Of a stretch of DNA of 6,467 bases, positions 1 through 6,352 are shown piece by piece. Under the pieces are notes generated by a model, which saw nothing but the letters and a program-made list of their open reading frames with translations, ran no database searches and had not been told where the DNA came from. Every line of letters begins with the position of its first letter. The first letter of the stretch is position 1. Source of the DNA: Desulfobacteraceae bacterium (GTDB lineage Bacteria > Desulfobacterota > DSM-4660 > Desulfatiglandales > Desulfatiglandaceae). The stretch spans positions 1 through 6,467 of the forward strand of contig JABMQV010000573.1 of NCBI GenBank assembly GCA_013203065.1, given 5' to 3'. A program made the translations under genes and the position numbers.

Positions 1-28
1 GGATAACCCCGTAACATCTTCCGCAAAA

Positions 29-52
29 ATCCTGTTTATCCTGTTATCCTGT
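29..52. repeat. Three-copy ATCCTGT short repeat element
   Basis: The heptamer ATCCTGT occurs three times in a row at 29-35, 38-44 and 46-52, so the units start 9 and then 8 bases apart. It lies in the non-coding leader of the DUF2156 gene. From memory, closely similar runs (AATCCTGTT units, or ACAGGAT on the other strand) are scattered between genes in many Desulfobacterota and other environmental genomes. Their function is not known to me. The copy number and spacing are read directly; the claim of wide dispersal is recall and was not checked. Confidence 0.7.
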
Positions 53-118
53 CCGAGAATATGAACTGTTTGTGAGAAAAGGGTATTGACACCCGCAGGA
101 TTTCCATGAAAGGGGGGT

Positions 119-1012
119 GTGGCAACGGACGATTTCAAGCCCATCGAGATCCAAGACAAAGAGACCTTTGACCACATCTTTCTCCAGGATCCTCCCGAGA
201 CTTCTGAACTGACCTTTACAAATCTCTTTATGTGGCGGCATAAGTACCTTCCCATTTGGCTCCAGTGGGAGGACTGCCTGCTTATTATCCTGAGGCCTGA
301 GGGGGACGCCCCGTTTGGCCTGCCCCCTGTTGGACCCGGGAACAAATCCAAGGCCCTGGAGTCCCTTGCGGAACAGCTCAAACAGATGACGTCGGAGGTA
401 AGGATCTGCAGGGCCAGCGAGGATTTTGTCGAGGCTCATGTGGATCATGATCGGTATGAGTCCCTTATTGATCGAGACAACAGTGATTATGTCTACCGCA
501 GTCAGGATCTCATCGGGCTATCCGGGAGAAGGTATCACAGCAAAAAAAACCATCTGAACCGGTTCCTGAAGAACTGCCCGTTCAACTATCGGGAGATGGA
601 TAGGGAACTGGTGGAGGGTTTTTTGGGGATGCAGGAAAAGTGGTGTCAAATGAGGGAATGCGTGGAAAGCCCTGAACTCCTGTCCGAAGATTACGCCATC
701 CGTGAGGCCTTGACCCATTTTGAGGAATTGGACTATCGGGGCGGGGCTGTTGAGATCAACGCCGAAATCGAGGCATTTTCCCTGGGAGAGCCCCTTAATC
801 CAAATACCGCCGTCATTCACATCGAGAAGGCCAATCCAGACATCCCGGGGCTCTATGTGGTCATAAACCAGCTTTTTTGCAGGAATGCATGGTCCCCTAT
901 GGAATATGTAAACCGGGAACAGGACCTGGGAATAGAAGGGTTGAGAAGGGCCAAGGAATCCTATCATCCCAGCCATATGGTGAATAAGTATACCCTCATT
1001 CCCAAGGAATAA
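119..1012 (+). CDS. DUF2156 / phosphatidylglycerol lysyltransferase C-terminal-like protein
   Basis: The 297-residue protein matches the stand-alone DUF2156 family (LPG_synthase_C-like, a tandem GNAT-type acyltransferase fold). Family features seen are an N-terminal FKPIEIQDKETF stretch (6-17), the TNLFMWR segment (34-40), a Y-x-Y then LSGRRYHSKKNHLNRF block (125-149), and the C-terminal VNREQDLGIEGLRRAKESYHP region (264-284). No signal peptide or membrane segment is visible, so it is probably cytosolic. MprF-type relatives transfer aminoacyl groups from tRNA to lipid, but this protein lacks the membrane flippase part and its substrate is unknown. The start is the GTG at 119, the only start downstream of an in-frame stop at 107-109. 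Its SD-like AAAGGGGGG is only 1-2 bases away, which is too close. A better-spaced ATG at 106 is one base out of frame because of the G6 run at 112-117. The gene stands alone, 195 bases ahead of hyuA. Confidence 0.85.
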   Translation: MATDDFKPIEIQDKETFDHIFLQDPPETSELTFTNLFMWRHKYLPIWLQWEDCLLIILRPEGDAPFGLPPVGPGNKSKALESLAEQLKQMTSEVRICRASEDFVEAHVDHDRYESLIDRDNSDYVYRSQDLIGLSGRRYHSKKNHLNRFLKNCPFNYREMDRELVEGFLGMQEKWCQMRECVESPELLSEDYAIREALTHFEELDYRGGAVEINAEIEAFSLGEPLNPNTAVIHIEKANPDIPGLYVVINQLFCRNAWSPMEYVNREQDLGIEGLRRAKESYHPSHMVNKYTLIPKE

Positions 1013-1035
1013 AGCGGCCAGGGGCGAACCTTGCT

Positions 1036-1071
1036 TTTGGAGGCCATCTGAAACCCCTCCAGGTTTTCTCT
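1036..1071 (+). terminator. Weak terminator-like hairpin after the DUF2156 gene
   Basis: TGGAGG (1038-1043) and CCTCCA (1056-1061) form a perfect 6-bp stem around a 12-base loop. Two G-U pairs could extend it. The T-rich run GGTTTTCTCT (1062-1071) follows at once. It begins about 25 bases after the DUF2156 stop codon, the right place for an intrinsic terminator separating this gene from hyuAB. The stem is short, the loop is large and the T-run is interrupted, so the call is tentative. Confidence 0.35.
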
Positions 1072-1142
1072 AAGATCACGGTATCTTCAAAGAGGTTGAC
1101 GGTCCAACCGATTAAGCCACGTCCCCCGCTCCCGGATGCCTT

Positions 1143-1162
1143 ATTCTTGAGAATTCTTCGAG
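1143..1162 (+). repeat. Direct repeat ATTCTTGAG / ATTCTTCGAG upstream of hyuA
   Basis: ATTCTTGAG (1143-1151) and ATTCTTCGAG (1153-1162) are near-identical direct repeats separated by one base, 45-65 bases ahead of the hyuA start. The junction also contains the palindrome AGAATTCT. The position fits a regulator-binding site or promoter-proximal element. No good -35/-10 pair accompanies it, and I do not recognise it as a known operator, so a chance origin is quite possible. Confidence 0.3.
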
Positions 1163-1194
1163 GATATGAATCAGTTGTGTGATTGGTGAAACGC

Positions 1195-1202
1195 TGAGGA
1201 GG
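1195..1202 (+). promoter_or_regulatory. Ribosome binding site of hyuA
   Basis: TGAGGAGG lies 5 bases before the ATG at 1208 and is nearly a full anti-SD match. It selects this ATG over the out-of-frame ATG at 1204, which is one base from the SD and would stop after three codons (ATG GAT GCC TGA). Confidence 0.8.
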
Positions 1203-1207
1203 CATGG

Positions 1208-3295
1208 ATGCCTGAAAGATATTATCGTCTGGGGTGTGACATCGGCGGCACGTTCACCGACTTTGTCCTCCTGGATGACCGGACAGGCGAGATACGGATA
1301 AACAAATGTCTTACCACACCCGGCGATCCTTCGGATGCGGTGGAAAATGGGATACGGGACCTTGAGAAGACGGTTCCGGGGTTTGTGAAGGAGCTGGATG
1401 AGGTCATCCACGGGACCACCCTGGTCATCAATTCCATCATAGAGAGAAAGGGCGCACGGACGGGCCTGATCACCACAAAGGGCTTCAGGGATGTATTGGA
1501 ACTCGGCAGAGAGATCCGGTATGCCCCGTATGATGTCTTTGCGGAATTCCCCGAGCCGCTGATTCCCAGGAGGCTTCGGCTGGAGGTTGATGAGAGGGTC
1601 AGGAGTGACGGGTCGGTCATAAAGCCCCTCGATCGGGAGGCGGCAAGGGGCGTGGTCCAAGAACTGATCCACATGGGTGTTGAATCCATTGCGGTCTGTC
1701 TCCTCAACTCCTTTGAGAACCCGGATCATGAGCTTATGATAAAGGCTATCATAGAGAAGGAGTTCCCGGAGATTTCCATCTCCATTTCCTATGAGGTCTT
1801 GCCTCAGATAAGGGAATATGAAAGGACCAGCACCACGGTCACCAATGCCTATGTAAAGCCCCTGACGGACCGGTATCTTTCCAGGCTGTCAAAAAGGCTT
1901 GAATCCATGGGCTCAAAAGGGAGGCTTTTTATCATGCTATCAAGCGGCGGCATCACCTCGGTTGAAACGGCCGCCGAGTTCCCGGTGAGGATTATCGAGT
2001 CAGGACCTACGGCAGCGGTCATCTCGGGGCAGTATTACGGGAAGCTTTTTAATATCCCGGAGATGTTCTGTTTTGACATGGGGGGAACCACTGCAAAGTC
2101 CTGCCTGATCCAGAAGGGGATGGCGAGCGTTGTCCCCACATTTGAGGTGGGCCGTGTCCAGCGGTTTATGAAGGGGAGCGGTCTGACCATTCAGGTGCCG
2201 GTGGTGGACCTCATGGAGATCGGGGCCGGGGGCGGAAGCATCGCCAAGGTAAGCAAGATGGGGACCCTCCAGGTGGGCCCCGAGAGTTCCGGGGCGGAGC
2301 CGGGACCCATCTGTTACGGCAGGGGGAGTAGGGATCCCGGGGTTACCGATGCGGACCTCCTGCTGGGATATCTGGATGAGGATTATTTTCTGGGCGGAGA
2401 GATGCGGCTTGACAAGGAGGCTGCCCGGAAGGGGGTTGAGGAAAGTATCGCAAAACCCCTGGGGTTGCCATTCATACAGGCCGTATGGGGCATTCACGAC
2501 CTGATTAACGAGACCATGGCGGGGGCCGCAAAGACCCACATTGCCGAGAAAGGGGGGAACCCCAGGGTCGCCACCGTCATTGCATTTGGCGGGGCCGGTC
2601 CGGTCCATGCCTATGGCCTGGCAAAAAAACTGGGATCGCCCCGGCTCATCGTACCCCCCAATGCCGGTGTTGGTTCGGCACTGGGTTTTTTCACCGCCCC
2701 CAGGGCATTTGACCTGGTAAGGAGCCACAAGGCTGCCCTGGTGGAGGCGGATTTCGCACAGATTGAGGGGATTTTCAGGGAGATGGAAGCGGAAGGCGCC
2801 AGGACACTCCAGAAGGGGGGCTCGACCGAGGAGATCAGGTTTGAGAGGTCCGTGGATGTGCGCTTTGTGGGGCAGGGTTCCGAGACCCCTATCCCGATTC
2901 CGGAGGCCGATTTTACGGACGTCAAGAAAGAGGACGTGAGGAATCGTTTTGACGAAATCTACAAAAATCTCTATGGGCGTACCTATCCGGAATCCGCCGT
3001 GGAGTTTGTAAATTTCAGGGTGAGGGCCTCCCTACCGGAACGGCTGTTACAGCTTCCGAAGGCGGAAAGAGGAGAGGGCTCAGTTCAGGATGCGGTCAAA
3101 GGCCGGCGAAAGGCCTATTCAGGCATTGCCGGGGATTTTATCCCTTTCACGGTGTATGACAGATACAGGCTCTTTCCCGGTGCCAGGTTTCAGGGTCCTG
3201 CAATTGTTGAGGAGAGGGAGTCCACCGTGATCGTTGGGGAAGATGCTTCGGTTTCTGTGGATGAGTTTGGGTTTTTGTGGATGGAGTTGGGGTAG
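1208..3295 (+). CDS. hyuA: Hydantoinase/oxoprolinase family protein, subunit A (HyuA-like)
   Basis: This is a 695-residue HyuA-type subunit of usual family length, built as Hydant_A_N, Hydantoinase_A and a C-terminal domain. The N-terminal ATP-phosphate loop DIGGTFTDFVLLDD (11-24) and the second loop DMGGTT (290-295) mark the ASKHA-type (actin/hexokinase-like) nucleotide fold. Other family signatures are HGTT (68-71), SSGGIT (245-250), ESGPTAA (264-270), GAGGGSIA (339-346), FGGAGPVHA (460-468) and GPAIVEE (663-669). In the family this subunit couples ATP hydrolysis or phosphorylation to attack on a cyclic amide (hydantoin, 5-oxoproline, caprolactam) or to ketone carboxylation. hyuB begins 23 bases downstream, so the two are co-transcribed and should form one cytosolic complex. 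No acetone-carboxylase gamma-like gene follows, which argues against a carboxylase. The exact substrate cannot be told. Confidence 0.93.
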   Translation: MPERYYRLGCDIGGTFTDFVLLDDRTGEIRINKCLTTPGDPSDAVENGIRDLEKTVPGFVKELDEVIHGTTLVINSIIERKGARTGLITTKGFRDVLELGREIRYAPYDVFAEFPEPLIPRRLRLEVDERVRSDGSVIKPLDREAARGVVQELIHMGVESIAVCLLNSFENPDHELMIKAIIEKEFPEISISISYEVLPQIREYERTSTTVTNAYVKPLTDRYLSRLSKRLESMGSKGRLFIMLSSGGITSVETAAEFPVRIIESGPTAAVISGQYYGKLFNIPEMFCFDMGGTTAKSCLIQKGMASVVPTFEVGRVQRFMKGSGLTIQVPVVDLMEIGAGGGSIAKVSKMGTLQVGPESSGAEPGPICYGRGSRDPGVTDADLLLGYLDEDYFLGGEMRLDKEAARKGVEESIAKPLGLPFIQAVWGIHDLINETMAGAAKTHIAEKGGNPRVATVIAFGGAGPVHAYGLAKKLGSPRLIVPPNAGVGSALGFFTAPRAFDLVRSHKAALVEADFAQIEGIFREMEAEGARTLQKGGSTEEIRFERSVDVRFVGQGSETPIPIPEADFTDVKKEDVRNRFDEIYKNLYGRTYPESAVEFVNFRVRASLPERLLQLPKAERGEGSVQDAVKGRRKAYSGIAGDFIPFTVYDRYRLFPGARFQGPAIVEERESTVIVGEDASVSVDEFGFLWMELG

Positions 3296-3305
3296 GCGAA
3301 AGTGA

Positions 3306-3311
3306 AAGGAG
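3306..3311 (+). promoter_or_regulatory. Ribosome binding site deciding the hyuB start
   Basis: AAGGAG ends 7 bases before the ATG at 3319, the optimal distance. It lies in the 23-base gap between hyuA and hyuB and shows that the longer in-frame reading from the GTG at 3277, inside the end of hyuA, is not the real start. Confidence 0.85.
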
Positions 3312-3318
3312 AGAGGGT

Positions 3319-5049
3319 ATGGAGATGGGGACGGCGTTTGATCCGGTAACCCTTGAGATCCTCTGGCGGAGGCTGATCTCCATCGTGGACGAGGCCGACG
3401 GCGCGGTGGCACGGACGGCATTTTCAAGTCTTCTTCGGGATGCCCACGACTACACGTGCATGTTTACGGATCGGAAGGGGAGAGAACTTGCACAGGGGAC
3501 ATTTGCAACTCCCGGCCAATCCGGTGCCATGGCCCTTGGGATCAAAGATCTCATCGGGAGGCTGCCTGTGGAGGGCTACCGGCCGGGGGATGTTTTTATA
3601 ACCAACGATCCCTGGTTACTGGCAGGTCACCTGAACGATGTCTGTGTGATGAGCCCTATTTTTTGTCACGATAGATTGACGGCCTTTACTGCCTGCGTTT
3701 TTCACCACTCTGATATCGGGGGCCGGGTCTCATCGGACAACCAGGACGTGTTCGAAGATGGCCTCTTTATCCCCCTGGTAAAGCTATATGATGGCGGAGA
3801 GATCAACGAAGGGGTCATGGAGATGATCCGCTGGAATGTCCGGACGCCGGATGAGGTAACCGGCGATATCCGCTCCCAGATTGCGGCCAATCATGTGTGC
3901 GCGGAAAAGATCTGCCAGATGCTTGAGGAGTACGGGCTTGACGGGTTGGATGACCTTGCCGATGAGGTTATCAATCGCACCGAAAGGAGTATGCGTCAGG
4001 CCATTTCAGGGGTCCCGGACGGGCTTTATGCGGCGGAGGGGATCGTGGAGCAGATGGAGGGCAAGGAGGATATCGTGATCAAGGTGGCGATCACGGTTGA
4101 CGGGAGCGATATCGAGGTGGACCTTGAGGGTTCTTCTCCCCAGGTGGACTGGGGTGGGAATGTGGTTTTCAATTTTACCTATGCCTATGTGTTTATGGCC
4201 ATGAAGAGCATGTTCGACCCGGACATACCCAACAATGACGGGTGCGCGGCACCCCTGCACATGTCTGCGCCGGAAGGGAGCGTGGTGAACTGCAGATTCC
4301 CGGCGGCGGTTGCGGCGCGAATGCAGATCGGGCATTTCATGACCGAAATCGTTTACCGTGCCATGGCCGGGGTCCTGCCCGACCGGGTGATCGCAGGGAG
4401 CGGCGGTACGCCCGCCACGATGAATGTCTTTTACGGGAGACGGAAGGATGGGAACCCTTGGCATGCGGTGGTCATAAGAGGGGGCGGAATGGGTGCCAGC
4501 TCCGGTAATGACGGCCAGTATGATTATATTTTTCCCGCCAACGGTGCCAATACTCCCGTGGAGATCTTTGAGAGCGACACACCGCTGATTGTGGAAAAAA
4601 GGGAAATCCTCACTGATTCCGGGGGACCGGGCAAGATGATGGGAGGGCAAGGAAGGCGGGTGGTCTTCAGGGTCCCCGGTGACGAATATGCGCCGATCCC
4701 TCCTGTCAATCTTGGCATCCAATCGGGGAGATATCGTTATCCGCCTGAAGGGCTCTCTGGTGGCGGTAATGGGGCAAAGGCCCGGTTTCTGGTGAATGGA
4801 AAGAAAGGGGACCCTTATGGGCTGACCCGGTTAAACCCGGGGGATAGGGTCGTTATGGATGCTGCCGGTGGGGGCGGATATGGCGATCCCCTGGAGCGCG
4901 ATCCGGAGAAGGTGCAGGGGGATGTGGAGAACGGATATGTCAGTGTTGCCGGTGCCAGGGATAGCTACGGGGTGGTGATCGATCCGGAGACCTTTGAGGT
5001 TGATAGAGACGCCACGGAGAAGTTGCGGGCATCATTGAAGAAGGAATGA
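3319..5049 (+). CDS. hyuB: Hydantoinase B/oxoprolinase family protein, subunit B (HyuB-like)
   Basis: The protein has 576 residues from the ATG at 3319, chosen by the AAGGAG at 3306-3311. An in-frame GTG at 3277 would add 14 low-complexity residues overlapping hyuA. It is a single Hydantoinase_B domain, starting with the typical FDPVTLEILWRRL (7-19) and ending with GGGGYGDPLERDPEKV (517-532). The region GDVFITNDP (90-98), GHLND (103-107) and VFHHSDIGG (127-135) carries probable metal ligands. The H104-x2-D107 pair with H129 has the same spacing as the Mn ligands I recall in acetone carboxylase AcxA (His150, Asp153, His175). It is much shorter than AcxA (about 775 residues) and close to bacterial hydantoinase and caprolactamase beta subunits. 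With HyuA it should form an ATP-dependent cyclic-amide hydrolase or related enzyme. Family assignment is firm; the reaction is inference. Confidence 0.93.
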   Translation: MEMGTAFDPVTLEILWRRLISIVDEADGAVARTAFSSLLRDAHDYTCMFTDRKGRELAQGTFATPGQSGAMALGIKDLIGRLPVEGYRPGDVFITNDPWLLAGHLNDVCVMSPIFCHDRLTAFTACVFHHSDIGGRVSSDNQDVFEDGLFIPLVKLYDGGEINEGVMEMIRWNVRTPDEVTGDIRSQIAANHVCAEKICQMLEEYGLDGLDDLADEVINRTERSMRQAISGVPDGLYAAEGIVEQMEGKEDIVIKVAITVDGSDIEVDLEGSSPQVDWGGNVVFNFTYAYVFMAMKSMFDPDIPNNDGCAAPLHMSAPEGSVVNCRFPAAVAARMQIGHFMTEIVYRAMAGVLPDRVIAGSGGTPATMNVFYGRRKDGNPWHAVVIRGGGMGASSGNDGQYDYIFPANGANTPVEIFESDTPLIVEKREILTDSGGPGKMMGGQGRRVVFRVPGDEYAPIPPVNLGIQSGRYRYPPEGLSGGGNGAKARFLVNGKKGDPYGLTRLNPGDRVVMDAAGGGGYGDPLERDPEKVQGDVENGYVSVAGARDSYGVVIDPETFEVDRDATEKLRASLKKE

Positions 5050-5062
5050 TCAAAGGATATGT

Positions 5063-5091
5063 CTCACCGCCAAGACGCAAAGTTCGCAAAG
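5063..5091. repeat. Three-copy CGCAAAG-type short repeat element
   Basis: CGCCAAG (5068-5074), CGCAAAG (5076-5082) and CGCAAAG (5085-5091) follow the lead-in CTCAC, with units starting 8 and 9 bases apart. The element sits 14 bases after the hyuB stop, in the gap between convergent genes, and runs almost directly into the hairpin at 5096-5130. From memory, CACCGCAAAGACGCAAAG-type runs are common between genes in Desulfobacterota and other environmental bacteria. Their role is unknown to me. Confidence 0.7.
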
Positions 5092-5095
5092 GGTT

Positions 5096-5130
5096 TTCTT
5101 GCTTTCCCCCGAGGGGGCGGAAAGCAAGAA
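5096..5130. other. Strong hairpin between convergent hyuB and asnA, possible bidirectional terminator
   Basis: TTCTTGCTTTCC (5096-5107) and GGAAAGCAAGAA (5119-5130) are a perfect 12-bp inverted repeat. The interior can add three C-G pairs (5108-5110 with 5115-5117), with C5118 bulged and a four-base GAGG loop, giving about 15 bp. It lies 46 bases past the hyuB stop and 34 bases past the asnA stop, where both transcripts should end. Neither strand has a T-run after the stem, so it is not a canonical intrinsic terminator. It could instead stabilise 3' ends or be part of a repeat family with the adjoining CGCAAAG units. Confidence 0.7.
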
Positions 5131-5164
5131 GGAACACTGAAGGACAGGCCCCCAGATGAGGGGA

Positions 5165-6295
5165 TCACTCGATAAGGTGGATATTTTTTCTCCCGCACAT
5201 CTCCTTTAGCACCTTCGGCCACACACTCGCCTCCACCTCCCCCAGATGGGCCTTCTTGAGGAGAAGCATAAAGGTGCGTGACTGCCCGATGCCGCCTCCG
5301 ATGCTGAGGGGAACCTCATTGTTTAAAAGGGCCTGGTGATAGGGGAGTTTGAGGAAATCAAGCTGACCGGTAATCTCAAGCTGTTGTTTGAGCGTTTCTG
5401 CATTTACACGGATACCCATGGAAGAGAGTTCGTGGCGGCGCTCTGTAACGGGGTTCCAAACCAGGATATCGCCGTTTAGCCCGTGCATGGGTCGCCCGTC
5501 CCTGGATTTTGTTTCCGTTACCCAGTCATCGTAATCCGGCGCCCTCAGTTCATGGGGGTAGCCATCCTCGAGGGTCCAGCCGATCCCGTAAATAAAGATG
5601 GCGGGGTACTCCTGGAGGATTCTGGCCTCGCGCTGTTTTCGCGGAAGATCCGGGTATTTTTCAAGGATTTCTTCCGCATGGATGAAGGTGAGCTTATCGG
5701 GAAGATCCGGGTACTTGTCTGTTTTTAACTGCGGAAAGAGTTCCTGGGCGTGGACCTCCGCACCCTTGATGACCTTCCAGAGCTTTTCAACCACCCCGGT
5801 CAGAAAGTCCAGGTTGCGTTGTTCGCTGGTTATTGCCAGCTCCCAGTCCCATTGGTCTACATAGGCGCTGTGATCATGGTCGAGGAAATAGTCCTTTCTG
5901 ATGGCGCGCATGTCGGTATAGAGACCCTCTCCAACCGCCATCCCAAACTGCTTTAGTGCGATACGTTTCCACTTTGTGGCCGCCTGGACCACCTGGGCCT
6001 CGATGGGGTGTTTGTCGTTGTCATTTGAGATGTGGAACTGGACGGGCGTACGGGAACCATCACGGTCCAGGTAGTCGTTTACGCCGCTTTCCACATCCAC
6101 GATCAGGGGGACCGTGACCCGCATGAGGTTGAGTTCCTTGCAGAGGTTCTCCTCGATGTGGTTTTTGACGGAAGTGATGGCCTTCTGGGTGTCCTTCGGG
6201 TCTAACAGGGATCTGTAGTCATTGGGAAGTATTTTCTCCAATTCGTCATAATCACCGATACCGGGCCCGGCCAGGTCTGCCTTCTTGTCTGTCAT
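5165..6295 (-). CDS. asnA: Aspartate-ammonia ligase (asparagine synthetase A)
   Basis: This 376-residue protein makes L-asparagine from L-aspartate, ammonia and ATP (AMP-forming, EC 6.3.1.1) in the cytosol, using a class II aminoacyl-tRNA-synthetase-like core. Family motifs are TKWKR (107-111), GEGLYTDMRAIRKD (122-135), HSAYVDQWDWE (142-152), RAPDYDDW (251-258), LNGDILVWNP (273-282), ELSSMGIRV (289-297) and GGGIGQSR (333-340). By recalled alignment, E. coli active-site residues D46, R100, Q116, D118, D219, D235 and R299 correspond to D74, R133, Q148, D150, D256, D276 and R340. Oddities are an N-terminus about 28 residues longer than E. coli AsnA, small inserts (near 190-198 and 261-269), and VVQAATKWKR (102-111) where E. 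coli and Bacteroides read VVHSLAKWKR. The ATG at 6295 has GGAGG 7 bases upstream; the TTG at 6367 would add 24 residues without support. It is convergent with hyuB. Confidence 0.95.
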   Translation of the reverse strand: MTDKKADLAGPGIGDYDELEKILPNDYRSLLDPKDTQKAITSVKNHIEENLCKELNLMRVTVPLIVDVESGVNDYLDRDGSRTPVQFHISNDNDKHPIEAQVVQAATKWKRIALKQFGMAVGEGLYTDMRAIRKDYFLDHDHSAYVDQWDWELAITSEQRNLDFLTGVVEKLWKVIKGAEVHAQELFPQLKTDKYPDLPDKLTFIHAEEILEKYPDLPRKQREARILQEYPAIFIYGIGWTLEDGYPHELRAPDYDDWVTETKSRDGRPMHGLNGDILVWNPVTERRHELSSMGIRVNAETLKQQLEITGQLDFLKLPYHQALLNNEVPLSIGGGIGQSRTFMLLLKKAHLGEVEASVWPKVLKEMCGRKNIHLIE

Positions 6296-6302
6296 TGTGT
6301 TT

Positions 6303-6307
6303 CCTCC
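6303..6307 (-). promoter_or_regulatory. Ribosome binding site deciding the asnA start
   Basis: On the minus strand GGAGG (within ATGGAGGAAACACAATG) ends 7 bases before the ATG at 6295. This fixes the asnA start there, and not at the in-frame TTG at 6367. Confidence 0.85.
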
Positions 6308-6346
6308 ATGTTGATTTTCAGAAGCATTAAAGCGCGCAAGGCTATC

Positions 6347-6352
6347 ATCATA
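6347..6352 (-). promoter_or_regulatory. Possible -10 box of asnA (TATGAT)
   Basis: TATGAT on the minus strand matches the sigma-70 -10 consensus at five of six bases. It would start transcription near 6340, leaving a leader of about 45 bases before asnA. It directly follows a T8 tract (6352-6359 on the minus strand). No acceptable -35 hexamer lies at 16-18 bases, so this is only a candidate. Confidence 0.25.

Noticed and set aside
86..91. Perfect TTGACA hexamer as a -35 box for the DUF2156 gene
   Set aside because: At 17 bases downstream the sequence is AAAGGG, with no -10-like hexamer, and the coding start is too close for a normal leader.
1112..1729. Minus-strand open frame reaching from hyuA into the intergenic gap
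   Set aside because: Most of it is antisense to the HyuA nucleotide-binding N-terminus, and the product matches no family I know.
2000..2728. Long minus-strand open frame of 242 codons
   Set aside because: It lies wholly inside hyuA, which has clear family motifs throughout. The antisense product is rich in Gly, Pro and His, without domain signatures, and is a reading-frame shadow.
3277..3318. Upstream GTG start for hyuB overlapping the end of hyuA
   Set aside because: The ATG at 3319 has an ideal AAGGAG 7 bases ahead and begins the family-typical N-terminus. The extra 14 residues are not family-like.
4006..4722. Long minus-strand open frame of 238 codons
   Set aside because: It is antisense to the conserved hyuB core, with no recognisable domain. 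The high His/Arg content is typical of the shadow of a Gly/Asp/Met-rich gene.
1208..5049. Acetone or acetophenone carboxylase operon
   Set aside because: No small gamma/beta-type subunit gene follows. The 115 bases after hyuB are non-coding, and HyuB is some 200 residues shorter than acetone carboxylase alpha.
5163..6295. hyuAB and asnA as one functional nitrogen pathway
   Set aside because: The genes are convergent, separated by a hairpin and cannot share a transcript. Adjacency alone does not support a joint pathway.
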